Source of the DNA: Pleurotus djamor
Lineage: Eukaryota > Basidiomycota > Agaricomycetes > Agaricales > Pleurotaceae
Assembly: GCA_029747585.1 (NCBI GenBank)
Contig: JAPEVF010000811.1
Location: forward strand, 1-20,086
Direction: 5' to 3'
DNA length: 20,086 nucleotides
Below the pieces are notes generated by a model. That model was not told where the DNA came from. It searched no databases and was given only the letters and a program-made list of their open reading frames with translations. Below, piece after piece: positions 1 to 10,728 of this stretch; the stretch's first letter is position 1, and each line of letters opens with the position of its first letter. The translations under genes were made by a program, and so were the position numbers.

Positions 1-1
1 C

Positions 2-442
2 CGCTCCTCAACCCAACCACCTCTGCCCCAAGACGTCCTCCAACAACTCGCTCTCGTCTCCTCCCCATCTTCCTCACCCTCGCCACTCGACACCTCGCCA
101 CCCATAAACCCACTCACCTCACCCACCTACGGCGAACTCGACGCATACCCACTTAAACGACATTCCGCAGTGTGCAAGGTTACCGGAGGAGGGAGATGGA
201 CACCCGAACCTACGCCGGAGCCGTTGCTCGTTGATAGCCCGTATGGCTACATCGCGTGCAAACCTCGGGAACATCAGCATTTGCATCAGCAGTCGGGGAA
301 TGGGAGAGCAGGGAAGGATGGGATTGTCGATGATGGGATGTTCAGGTATCGGAAGGATACGACGGGTGAGGGTGTTATTCTCGAGGAGGGCGATGTCGAG
401 GTCCCGTTGTCGTCGAGTCCGGTACCGTTGTCGACGTTTTGA
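2..442 (+). CDS. C-terminal part of an unrecognised protein (5' end outside window)
   Basis: The frame is open from the window edge to a TGA at 440-442, about 146 codons, with no ATG near the edge, so this is read as the tail of a longer + strand gene. I do not recognise the family. The first half is Pro/Ser/Thr-rich with many C-ending codons (low-complexity, probably disordered). The middle is better ordered, with the segments SAVCKVTGGGRWTPEPTPEP and VDSPYGYIACKPREH. The end is acidic and Gly-rich, then Ser/Pro. Codon choice drifts from C-ending to G-ending along the ORF. No signal peptide, membrane segment or catalytic motif is visible. The long open frame and strong third-position bias support real coding; the function is unknown. 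It could also be a last exon only, since the upstream part cannot be seen. Confidence 0.55.
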   Translation, partial: RSSTQPPLPQDVLQQLALVSSPSSSPSPLDTSPPINPLTSPTYGELDAYPLKRHSAVCKVTGGGRWTPEPTPEPLLVDSPYGYIACKPREHQHLHQQSGNGRAGKDGIVDDGMFRYRKDTTGEGVILEEGDVEVPLSSSPVPLSTF

Positions 443-1050
443 ACATCCGGGCCTGCTCTACCTCTACCTCTGTCAACGTCATCGTTGACATCATCATCAT
501 CATCACCCACTCGTCCTCCTCCGTACACGCTTTTTCTTGCCGCCGCGATCCCCACCGTACAAAAGTTTGCACATTANTTTTTATCCGTATATTGGTTCTT
601 CTCTCCTCCCCTGCCCCTCCTGCCTCTACCCCGGGCCACGTTGTATATTCGTATATCCCTGTTTGTTTTTTGTANCCCTCCTTGTAGCCCTCAGTCTTCC
701 GTGCTTCGTGTTTCCATCACCCACTTATATGCGTTATCCTCATTATGGTTTTTCTCTTATGGTTAATCACTTGCTCGTCCATATATGCTCCATCCCTCAC
801 TCTCTCTCTTGCTCAACTTACACTCTCGTACCTCTCATCTTGTCTTTCTTGCTCATCTTGTCGACTTGCTCACTCGAGACATTGATCTGCTCGTTTCCTT
901 ACACTCTGGTTTTTCTTGTTATAATGTGTATATACCTGGTTTTGTCATTATTCCCCCCACGGCTTCTACATACAACCTCATGTTTCGCTGCGATACATAC
1001 GACATACAGTTTCCGTGCTTGATAGGTCATATCATTAATTATTAGACTCG
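443..1050. other. C/T-rich downstream region, no gene
   Basis: This stretch follows the stop of the first gene and is strongly pyrimidine-rich on the + strand, with (ATC)n near 488-505 and CT runs near 795-810. It is probably the 3' UTR and terminator region of that gene. Open frames here are low-complexity Ser/Leu/Pro translations of the pyrimidine bias, not credible proteins. Single N bases sit at 577 and 675, each beside a homopolymer. Confidence 0.45.
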
Positions 1051-1210
1051 TGGAGTCGCGTTTTTTGGTCTTCGTCCTGGTGTGATGTGATGAGTTTGAG
1101 TCGTTCGAGTACTTGCAAACTGGTTGAAAATCGGAGCGATAGAGCGACTTGTGCGCGCGTACGAGGACGGGGCGGGGACGCGGGGATCTGAGTCCGACTC
1201 TTACCCCATG

Positions 1211-1228
1211 TTGAACTTGAACTTGAAC
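1211..1228. repeat. Three tandem copies of TTGAAC
   Basis: Three perfect hexamer copies lie back to back, followed by a T-run and another TTGAA. The array is short, probably a simple microsatellite in non-coding DNA. Confidence 0.7.
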
Positions 1229-1275
1229 TTTTTGAATTTCAGCAGCCTCACCTGTTTTGAAATTATGCATTATGT

Positions 1276-1296
1276 GTCCGTCCGTTCGTCCGTTCG
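1276..1296. repeat. TCCG/TTCG tetranucleotide repeat
   Basis: A short run of alternating TCCG and TTCG tetramers in non-coding sequence. It is a simple repeat with no evident function. Confidence 0.6.
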
Positions 1297-2157
1297 AACT
1301 TGACGTGTTTCCCTTGATCCTTGATACTTCCTCCTCCTTTTTTGATATGTGACAGAAGGCGATGGTCGATGAGGGACCTCAACTGGCACCCCCTTGTATG
1401 ATGTTGCCTTATTGGAGTGCGTAGCCACGTTCCTTTGTGTCGAGAAAGAGGGGAGGATTGAGCGTTTGAACATTCAAGCTGACCCTCCAAGGTCCACCAT
1501 TCAATATCAATATTAACACTGGCGTTGAACGTTGAACGTTGGATAGCTACTTAATATGGTAGTAGTCTTGATCGTGTTCATGGTTCATGGTCGACAGGGA
1601 CGTATCTATCATCTAGCAATTTATGAACGGAACGGAACGAAATACTCGACAGGTGGTATGTTTCGATGACAAGAGGTAAGAGGGAGAGTGGGTCGGAGTG
1701 GGATTTGTATGATGATTATGATGGAAGGGGGAGGGATGGGTTTAATTAAGGCTCGTTTGAGGATAGTCTCTGTCCCCCCCTCGGCCTCGGAACGGTAGAC
1801 TACTGAGATAGGTGTGATAGATGTTGAATGTATATTGATTCCGTCCGCATGATGAAGGAGGGAGACTAGCTCGCTTTATGTTGTTGCGAGCCTCATGTCT
1901 AGTATCTTCCGTCTTTTGTCTTCCGTCTTCTGTATCGTAAGTTATTGTGTTTCCGGAATGGGTGTACAATGTGTGAGTAAAGTCTAGACGTCGACTATAG
2001 CTGATGCTGCTGAATACGGAATGCTACATGCATGGGTGGTGGGAGTTGCTAGTAACGTCAACACATATACGCCGTCTAGACGTCCGATTCGGAGGTGTCA
2101 TGTAGAGCAAACTGTGAGCAGAAAAGCACGGATCAGTTATATCAGTACTTCAGTTAA

Positions 2158-2190
2158 GTATGTGAGTATGTGAGTAAGAGTAAGAGTGAA
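2158..2190. repeat. GTATGTGA / GTAAGA imperfect repeat
   Basis: Two copies of a GTATGTGA-type unit are followed by two copies of GTAAGA. It is a low-complexity G/A/T stretch within the gene-poor region. Confidence 0.5.
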
Positions 2191-3875
2191 ATTGAGCGTA
2201 CACGTAAACGGATGTCTGTCTACGCTTCCTCTCCAGCAAGTATGCATGGAGATGATCGATGAATAATTGAATGCTTCCCTTCCCTCCGTCCTCCGTTTCA
2301 TCTGCAAAGAGGTAAGTAAGTACTTCTGATTTCGATTCTCCCCTCCGTCTACTCTATCAAGCATCTCCGAGGACTTGATACTCTAGTACTGGAAGAAGAA
2401 AAGGAAGGATCTCGAGCAGCGCCGCACGGGAAGGATAATCGTAAGAGATGTATGGACGTCAGAACGAAGCTCAACGGAAGGAAGAGGAAGAAGAAAATGC
2501 CGACTAGGACGCCGAGCGGCGGACACAGTACTGTTGATGCGTTTACGTTCGGAGGCTGGTTCACCCTAACCCCTCGGTAATTAGGAGTACGCGGGAGTTG
2601 GTCAGAAACAAGGAACTTCGAGCCTTCGCACTTCGATGTTTCAAGTTGGCGCAGATCGCGGTAGCTCTAGATGATGATGAGTGGTGAAGTATTGAAGCGT
2701 AAGCCTCATGTCCTCGTGTGTCCATGGGGTGTCGTGTGCACCGGGACGTTGATCACACGACTCGATGCATTGAGATCTTCACTCTGAAGTTGGTCGTTCG
2801 AGTGGTACTCTAATGTACGTCATCGCGAATGTAATGTGGGGAAGAGCGATATGTGTGGGAGGAACTTGAAGCTCGAAGAAAGAGGGACATTCGAAGTGGG
2901 TTGGGTCCGGACACGTGAACGAGAACTTTGACAAGTTTTGTGGAATTTCATAGAATGAGAAGCGTCTTTTTGAGATATACTGAGATGCTGAGTATCGCCG
3001 AATGGTCTATGGCACACACCACCCCACCCGCGTGAGTACTAGCAAGTGACTAGAATCTGGGGAAAGTTCTGATTGCCTGGAGAATTGAGTAGGGTGCGTG
3101 TTGATGCTGAGTACTTGAGTACCGCCGGGTAGTCTGAGACGTTCTCTGAGACTCTAACGTCCCTCATGGAATGTCAGATGACTAGATGATATTGGTAAGT
3201 ACGATCGCATTCGAACGACCTGATTGCTGAAGGACACACGCTGATGGCTGATTGAATTGATTAGCTGGAAGTTTATTCACCGGGAACACTGAACTCATTC
3301 AATTGGTCGTCCCATATGATACTATCATGTCTAGCGAGAGGTACACGATAGAACGTCTTGGAATTTTTGGAACTCTTCGTGGACGTGTCCGACGTGGAGA
3401 TTGCTAAGGATGAATTGAACTTCGTTGAATAAAGACGTAGCCTATCTCCACCCTGGTGAGTACTTGAGTCTTCTTGGGTGGACCGTAAGGTGTCCAGACG
3501 TCCTTCTAGAAATCCGGAATGTATGGTATCACCGACCATACGCTCGAACGAAGTAATTCGACGAGAGTTGCTTTAGATGAGTTATGTAAGACAGGTTTGG
3601 TGTCCTCGATCGAGGGATGGTTGGTGCCGGTGGATCGTGGTACCAGGAGAACGGGTGGACAGTTCATGCGCGTCGAAGGAGATCTGGAGAGCCGCGAGCG
3701 TGAGCCGTTATGTCAAACCACCGAAACATTCGAAACGTTGACAACTCAGTGGGGTATAAACCTCCCAAGTGCCCACCACAAGACACGCCGGGTGCAGTCT
3801 CATGGGCCTTGACTTGAGGCCTGAGGATCAAAGTGAAGCCAAGTAAGCCCGTAGGGTTGTGGCAGTAAGTCGCAA

Positions 3876-3916
3876 CAGAAACACAGAAACAGAAAACAGA
3901 AACCGCAGAAACACAG
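3876..3916. repeat. CAGAAA-type imperfect tandem repeat
   Basis: Five CAGAAA cores are spaced 6-9 bases apart in a 41-base purine/CA-rich tract, ending in CACAG. It is an imperfect microsatellite or minisatellite. No coding frame crosses it convincingly. Confidence 0.65.
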
Positions 3917-4636
3917 AGCCGTCCAGGGAATGAGAGTCCAGACCCATGATCGCGGTAACCAAAAAGCTGCGAAATCGTCGTCGAGGTAGAGCCTCGAACT
4001 GAAGTCTCTGCCTGTTTCGGTTGGGCGTTATGGTTTACGGATTACAGGAGAGAGATTTCCGCTTGTCGATTTGTTGCCAAAAGCCCCAGTAGGTCAGGTA
4101 GGCACCACCGCACACCGCGCTAAACCGCTCGAAGAACAAACCCTGTTTATTATGGGTACTCTTTTCGTCATGGGAAAGGAGCTTAATCTTTATGGTTTGT
4201 ACCCTTGATGTCAGCGGCTATCGCTCTCTTTCTTTCGCGCTCCTCTGTGTGGATTGTTCGAATCCAGAGGCAGTATGTTTTTCCGGGTTAGATTGGTAGT
4301 CTGGTGTTTGGGTATGTTGTCGTTGTCATGGACGGCTTGAGCGAAGGGTCTTCAGACGAAGTCCTCAGTGGACCCCTGAGACAACCTGAACGCTCAAGGG
4401 GCTACTTTCAGCTAAGACCCAAGAAGCGGCGGCGGCGGCGACACCACACGCGAGATAATTTGTCTTTCGTCTTCGTCTTGCGTCGCTCAGATTAGAATTA
4501 TCGCTAGATTACATAGATAGGCAGAGTTACTTGGAACTTTGCGAGGGTTTCGGGGACACGTTTTTTCTTGAGTTCTTGAGTGTTGATAAGCTCAAGGTGC
4601 TTGAACGAAGTATGAAAGGCACCTCGGAGCGAGTTG

Positions 4637-4948
4637 TCATGAATAAGTAGGTAAGCTGTAAGGTATATCTTTATCGCCACCGTCCGCTGTCCATCGGAGG
4701 TTGTTGAGGTCATTTGAAGGGCAGGTATGCCTGAAGAGACGGAGGGGTTGAAGATAAGATTTGGAGGCTATCATGCGATGCATGGGTCTGTGGGAGGTTT
4801 GAGCGTTGTGAACGGGGATATCGCAAGTAGAGGGGCGTAGGCTAGAAAGACGCGTGGAGAGGTAAGTGAAAGAAAGGCCTAAGGAGGCTTGAAGGAGGTC
4901 AACTTCGATGGTGTCTATGAAGTAGTGGTTGAACAAAGTTGACGTCAT
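4637..4948 (-). CDS. Weak candidate ORF, 103 codons, unrecognised
   Basis: This minus-strand frame opens with an ATG at 4948-4946 and has a marked excess of C- and T-ending codons, which makes it look more coding-like than most frames nearby. The predicted protein has a mixed, non-repetitive composition without membrane segments or known motifs. A second ATG-initiated minus frame (4713-4504) overlaps its end in another phase, so the true gene, if any, might be spliced or might use that frame. The bias could equally come from the purine-rich + strand of this whole area. I do not recognise a family; function unknown. Confidence 0.18.
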   Translation of the reverse strand: MTSTLFNHYFIDTIEVDLLQASLGLSFTYLSTRLSSLRPSTCDIPVHNAQTSHRPMHRMIASKSYLQPLRLFRHTCPSNDLNNLRWTADGGDKDIPYSLPTYS

Positions 4949-5225
4949 TGTCGACGTTTATCCCAGGCCGACAGTCTACGGCGTCCTGACGGAGGCGTAT
5001 TTGAATTCAAGGATTAAACATACCGAACATACCAACAGCTAGCCTGTTGGCATTTAGGAGAGCTCTAAACACTTGTGCCCAAAGCCAGGGACTACCCTGA
5101 GATGGAATCGTGGAAGGATACCAGTTTGGAGCCGGCTTATTACTTGTTTGCTTAAGCTTATCGGGACCAGATGAGTTCTTCCTCTGGAGAAAATTACGTG
5201 TAAATTGGAGGAAGTATTGTGGAGA

Positions 5226-5345
5226 GACGTTTACAAGCAAGGGAAAGGCCAAGGGGGCTAAAAGGGATAGAGATACGTAGGGATAGGGATGGAAGCCTGA
5301 GGGAAGGAGACGGGTAGTGGTGGAGGTGGAGAGATGAGGAGAGTG
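5226..5345 (+). other. Purine-rich tract
   Basis: About 120 bases are dominated by G and A on the + strand, with GGGATAG-like and GGAGGTGGAGA-like units. On the minus strand this is a C/T-rich tract of the kind often found just upstream of fungal start sites, but no convincing minus-strand gene begins next to it: the 81-codon frame at 5252-5007 lacks an ATG start. Confidence 0.45.
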
Positions 5346-8300
5346 CGTTGGAGAATGTTGAAGTGATTTCTTTACAGCAATTATACTTCCGTCAGGCGAA
5401 GGCTTCGAAGTTCGGGAGATGCTGAAAGGGTCAAAGGGGGAGAGGGGTGGAACGTGGATGGTTGGCGCTGTTCCAGGCGGCGGTGGGTTTCAGTGGGTTT
5501 ATGATCACACCATGTGCATGAAGGGAGAATCCTATAGACTTTGCGCCAATTCGGAAGCCCTGCTGGCCGCGGTATGTGTTGGCGTATGTGCCTTTTCCCT
5601 CCATTCCCGCTTGCACATGTCGCGGCTTTACGTGCAAGTTTATAGACGTGAGAATAATGGAGAGTGAGTGCCCCCTCGGGAATCCGAATACGTGCCTAGT
5701 ACTGATGGGGAGGTGGAGGCGGAGATGGTGGTTGGCGTCGATGAGTCCCTTGCGGTGGTTGGCTTGGAGATGCTGGGAGGTTGGGCTCGTGTGAGCACGG
5801 TCGCCGCGTGCGTGAGGGTCGGGCGGACTTGCTATTCGGTTCGAATCCGATGCAGGGGCTACGGCAACGTCGCCATAGTGCATGTGGTCGGTTTACTTCT
5901 TCAGTGGAACATAGGGATATGAGGAATTTTNGGGGTTCGTTTGGCTGGTGTATGGTACCAGTGGGAAATAAAGCGAAGGCAAGTCGAAATTTCGAGAAGG
6001 GGTGGACGGCTAAGGCGAAAGGTGTGGGTTACCTCTACGCCTCCAAGTAAACGAGGTGTTGTCCGTTCATTCACACATGGACCATCCTGTAGGCCAGGTG
6101 GATAAAATGGTCTTGGGCTGCATGTTGGCGATCGGGTATGGACCTCATGAAAGGCTTGAAATTCAATCGATGAGGACGAAGGCTTCTAGCGGCGGGGCAT
6201 GTGTTTATTTGACCACAGGGACTTACGTCCGACCTTCCGCCAATCAGAGCGAAAGAAGTTGTAAGCTGTAGGTCCGAGTATATCGTTCAATTTACGGATG
6301 TGTGTTCTGTCTTCTTGAGGCCCGAAACATACCCAGGGATGGTTAGGTCACCGACTCGGGGGATGGAATGTGATTTAGAGTGGGTGTTCCTTGACGCAGC
6401 CGACCGCCGTAAGGGTATGGTCTTTGAATCCTCGAGTACCTGTCCGCCGAGGGACCTTACTAGTGGAAGGTTGGCTCTGCATAAAGCGCTTACAAAACTG
6501 GCATCGATAGCTGGCGTCGGGTAAAGCATCGAAGGCCCCATGAGCATGCTAAGAGGCTTGGTCGATGTCATTTGCTTGGGTAACCCACAGGCGATCCCGC
6601 GCCGGCTTCATCACTGAGTGCAGCTATTCTTGTACTTATGTTCTGACGATGGACTCCGACGAGAATGAAAGGTTCATGTACCGGAGAAGCGCTTCTTCAG
6701 AAGCAAGAAGCAGAGGACCGTGTCTTTTGTCATATTGAGGGTGGTTCTCAAAAATCGTGGGCAATGTGTGTTGAGCCTGAGTGAGAAGACGAACCACCAG
6801 GCCGAGGAGGTCGATCCAGGGAACGAACGATTCGAAGAGAAAGAACAATCTCAGTGGGTCAGTTAGGGGCGGAGTTAGGAGATGGTTGGAACTTCAAAGA
6901 CTCAGAGAGAGGCGTGTCGCGTGGATCATGGACGAGAAACTCGAAAGGATGGTCTCGATGGAAGACTCAGAAGACGTCAGGACATTATTAATGTGACTGT
7001 GATACCAGAGAAAGGGACGACAGACATGGTAAGGTCAGTGAGAAGAAACCTGTGCAGAAACGGAAAGCCACTTCATTTCGTTGTCGAGTGCATCATAGAT
7101 GAGGGATGCCCTACGTAATGCTTACTCTTCTTGGTCTATCGTAAGAGAGCTACGAAGATGAAAGCGGGAGATATGTTCTTGCGGTGAGTAAGAATGATGG
7201 ATAGAGTTTGTCTTGTCTCGGTGGATGGAGTAACTGCTGTTGCGTATGAACGTTCGATAAGACGATTCCTTGGTGGTGGCGAGGATGCGGAGTACCGTCC
7301 CATTTGTTCAACTGTGCGATGGTGCTACACTTGAGGCTGTTAGCTAGATACCGGGGTCGTTCGAGGGTTCGTTATCTACTGCGTGCTTCGAGCGCGAGGC
7401 ATACTACGGATCTGAGCAACTGAGTTTCTGTCGATCAAACTCGCCAGTGATGTAGAAGTGTACACGAGTACGGCTAACGGGTAGGCCGCATGTCCTATGT
7501 CACGCCAGCATAAGGATCTTGTGTATGGGTGTTGCTTATGTTATGATGGAATTTGAGAGAACTTGCTGATTTGATTCCTTTGAGAATCAGATGGAGTATA
7601 GATTACTCTCGTAGATTATGTCGTCGGAGTAAGGGTGTATGTTTATGGTATAAACCATAACGAAGGGCGTGTGCAGGACGTAGATAGTAGATGTTGCCTT
7701 TTGGTTCACGAGGGTGAAAGGGAAATGAGATCGGTGGTGGAAATGAAATGTCAAGGTAGCCGCTCAAGATAAGTCAAATAAAGGGAAAGCTGTAGATGAC
7801 TCGACGCATTAGAAGTGATCACAGGAAATGGGCCTTGTCTGCCGGACATTAGAAGACAAGAAAGGCTCTATAAGGAAGCGTGGGCGTTATCTTTCAAGCA
7901 TGCTTTGCAGGGACGCAGTCTTGTCAGTGACTTGAGGCAGATAGATGTTTTGTCTGAGTAGATGAATGACTGCGCGAAGTTACATTATGATTCAAAGCTG
8001 AAAGGGAAGTGAATTAATATACGGCGGCTGATTTCGCAGTTCATAAAGACAAACCTTTATCTTGAGTTAGCAGTATATCGTGATCATAATCGGTTTGAAC
8101 GAGAAGGCGGACGTAGGATAGTACGAGCGGGGCAAGCTCCATGGTGCCGGACGCTGTCAAAGACTTGTTCGGAATCAGAGCCGGTGGCGCCATCACTACG
8201 GTGGTCATTGCACTCACCGGTGCCTTCGTATCTCACTGTTCTCAGTCATGCTGATCATGAAGCGTGTCGATGGATCCACGATAATCGATCTTCGCCTCGC

Positions 8301-10695
8301 CTAAGTACCTGAACGCAAACGCCATCTAATCTTCTCTTGCTCAACACGAGGCGGATCTTTAACTTGTGGAGGGGTCAACCCCGAGGAAGCGCAAGACCCC
8401 CAAAGTTATTGCTTCGAGCTAATGCGAATTCGTTCTGACAAGTGGGTTATTGATGCTTCACTCAGATCGAAGGAAGGGATGATCGAGGGGTGCGTTCGCC
8501 TTCGAGTGGGAAATCGAGAAGTAGATAGAATGATACGCGGTTCCCCACTGCTGGATTGGACTCCGCCGCAAGGAAATGCCAACCGCCGGGTGGAGCATAT
8601 GCAAGCCCTCGCAGGAAGATGGAGAGATCACAAGCTGCAAGTATAATTCATTCATGGTTTGGTCCCACGAGCCATGAAGGCGTAGGCGGAAGCAGAGTAA
8701 TCGCAACACCGAAGATCAAGAATTATCGAGAAGGAAAGCTAGTCTCCATACTAGGGCATAAGGACTACACCCGTACTGTGACAACAGGAACCGTGGTCAT
8801 GCGCAACCAAGACTGTGAGGTTCAATAATCGTGGCCGTAGCGACTGGGCAGTCTCGCCGAAGCGATCCTGCGCGACGGTAGTATAGCCTCAGTAGCGAGA
8901 TTGAAGAGGCATATGCTCCGGGGATAATTCTCGGATCGCAGCGTGGGGAGGCCAAGTTCGTTCTCGGTGAGTGTGAAAAAACATGGAGGTAGTAACCTCT
9001 CGGAAAGAACGCGCCATTAGAAGGATGTAGTAAGGTACTGGAACCAGGGAATTCGAAGGACTCCAAAGGGAACAATAGACCGAGTTTCTAGGCGAACGAA
9101 GGCAGAGGACAGTCCCAACGCTCAGAGAAAAGGATGTGAAATGACTTCGTAATAATGACACCGAAGGATGAGCTGGAGGCGGAGCTGGCAGAGGCAGTTG
9201 CGCTGTCCTTGGTGTAGTCTTCGGGCTGCGCATTGCCCATGCTATGACCTATGGCCGGTCCATCTGTCTGCCCATTACCGAGAGTGGTGATTTACCATTG
9301 GTTATACACGGCTGAGTTATTTTTGGAGGGAAATACAGCGCCAATCTGGTCAACCACTCAGAAAGTGGTGTAGCCTCGAGGCAAGGTTTAGAGATCCGGC
9401 GCAAGTTAAAGTTAAGATAAACGGAGAATACGACCGGCCAGACGAGACCGAGTTGGGTATGTTTCTCGGGAGCAATAAACCTTGCGGTGCAATTGGCCTC
9501 CTATATGTCATCAACGGGTTTAGCATCTGTATACACGAGGCACCTTGGATGGTGGGGATGTGCAGGCACTGCAGAAGGCGATCCACTCACCTGGATATAC
9601 AGCTGAAGACCGGTATGACAGTCCGGGGCAACTAATCAGATGAACATGAACGAGGTAAAACGACCGCTGAGGCCACGTCTCTGGTCAAGAAAACAACAAG
9701 GCAGACCTGAAATCACGGCTGATGTGTTGGCAGCGACGAATATTATCGGTGAGCATGCTGGAGACATCTTGGGCATCACAGGGGGAGTTTGAGTATGATT
9801 TGGCTTTTGAAACGAGTGGTGCTACTCACATGCCTAAGTTGGGACAAGTAGTAGGGCAGAGCCACATGCAAGGCGGAAAGATTGAACGGTTCGGTGTACT
9901 GACGCCACCAAGACAAAGGGGAATGCACCATGATGCATCAGGCATGAAAAGATATCAAAGGGGTTGGCTTGGTACGTGGATGCTTCATCGCGCCAATGGA
10001 TTCCAAGGGGATACAGCGCTCTGTTACCCATGGTACACGATGCCCGACAAGTGACGCAGAGTATTTCCAGTCAAGATCAACATGAGGCAGACAAATTCGG
10101 CATCGGCAGGCGCAGTGATACGCCGTGATATTTCTGTGTCGCCAGCAAAAACAGAAAACAAGGCTGCAGTGATAGTTTTCAGGCAGTACTTTTTTAGCAA
10201 ATGTCCAAGTGTCGAGATGACGGCTGGAACGTTGGATACGAGACAACCAAAGCGGGGAGGTATCTGGGGATCTAGCTGTCTATCATGAAGATATGATGCA
10301 ATTGTGGCGGCGTCGGCCCCTTGAGAAAGATTGTATTTGATGAGATGATGCATGTTGTCATGCCTGATATGCCTCCGTGTCGTATGAATATGCATATCGT
10401 CTCGGAAGCATCCAGAGAGCTGCCTCCGATCTGTTCGAAAAGTGATGGGAGGCATGGTGCCCGGAATTGATGAGCACCATGGAGTAGTTCAGTACATGGG
10501 CGTTGTGAGAACTTGGATTGAGAAGATTTACTGCGGCGCGTTCCATGTCAAATGCAAGTATGTCGAGGAACATGACCGCAGGTGGCAAGAGGTTGACATC
10601 AAGCCCGGAACTGCAGACCTCGGAGCGCCCGTAGCTCCCGATTAGGCTAGACCTTTGGCAGTAAACATAAGTCAACAGCGCCCAAACGGTCGCGT

Positions 10696-10714
10696 CCCGA
10701 AAAGTTTTGTCGGG
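10696..10714. promoter_or_regulatory. Imperfect palindrome upstream of the mL38 start
   Basis: CCCGA and TCGGG arms flank an AAAG/TTTTG centre, giving a 19-base imperfect inverted repeat that ends 14 bases before the mL38 ATG. It could be a regulator-binding site or a small hairpin in the 5' leader, or chance. No TATA box is visible upstream of this gene. Confidence 0.25.
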
Positions 10715-10728
10715 TTCCTCACAAAGTC

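Larger units (their letters stand above)
1051..4503. other. Gene-poor region with purine-rich tracts and short repeats
   Basis: No gene is recognised on either strand. After about 1050 the bias flips: the + strand is now G/A-rich in several blocks (about 1660-1760, 2395-2500). Donor-like GTGAGT/GTAAGT strings recur, for example at 3193 and 3453, and 3193-3264 looks intron-like. The flanking frames, however, are short and match nothing I know. Several short tandem repeats are listed separately. It may contain fragments of decayed genes or elements that cannot be identified by eye. Confidence 0.4.
4949..10728. other. Long gene-poor stretch, no recognised gene
   Basis: Nearly 5.8 kb with stop codons scattered in all frames. 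The longest frames (150 codons on the minus strand at 5883-5431, 143 on the minus strand at 10455-10024) have no motif I know and look like chance. No RT, integrase, transposase or helicase motif, terminal repeat or tRNA was found by eye. A nearly pure purine tract lies at about 5226-5345, and a single N sits at 5931 between T and G runs. It is most likely intergenic DNA, possibly built from heavily decayed repeats. Confidence 0.45.

Noticed and set aside
2349..2564. Minus-strand 71-codon frame with a hydrophobic segment, possible small membrane protein
   Set aside because: It starts with GTG, has no ATG, and its composition follows the purine-rich + strand. No family is recognised.
2562..2576. 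CCCTAACCCCT string resembling a telomere repeat
   Set aside because: Only a single copy and a partial one; no array.
4245..4275. Second GTTCGAATCC string resembling a tRNA B box
   Set aside because: The T stem does not pair beyond one base pair, and no acceptor stem was found.
5747..5859. Possible tRNA: GGTTCGAATCC B-box-like sequence near 5839-5849, with CCCTTGC (5747) able to pair with GCAGGGG (5852)
   Set aside because: The T stem has only four good pairs, the D-arm/A-box region lacks the invariant A14, and no anticodon arm can be placed. The span is also too long for a normal tRNA.
5431..5883. Minus-strand 150-codon frame
   Set aside because: His/Ser/Pro-rich chance translation without motifs, overlapped by several open frames on the other strand.
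10024..10455. Minus-strand 143-codon frame upstream of mL38
   Set aside because: No recognisable motif or family resemblance, and overlapping frames of similar length exist on both strands. Kept as unproven.
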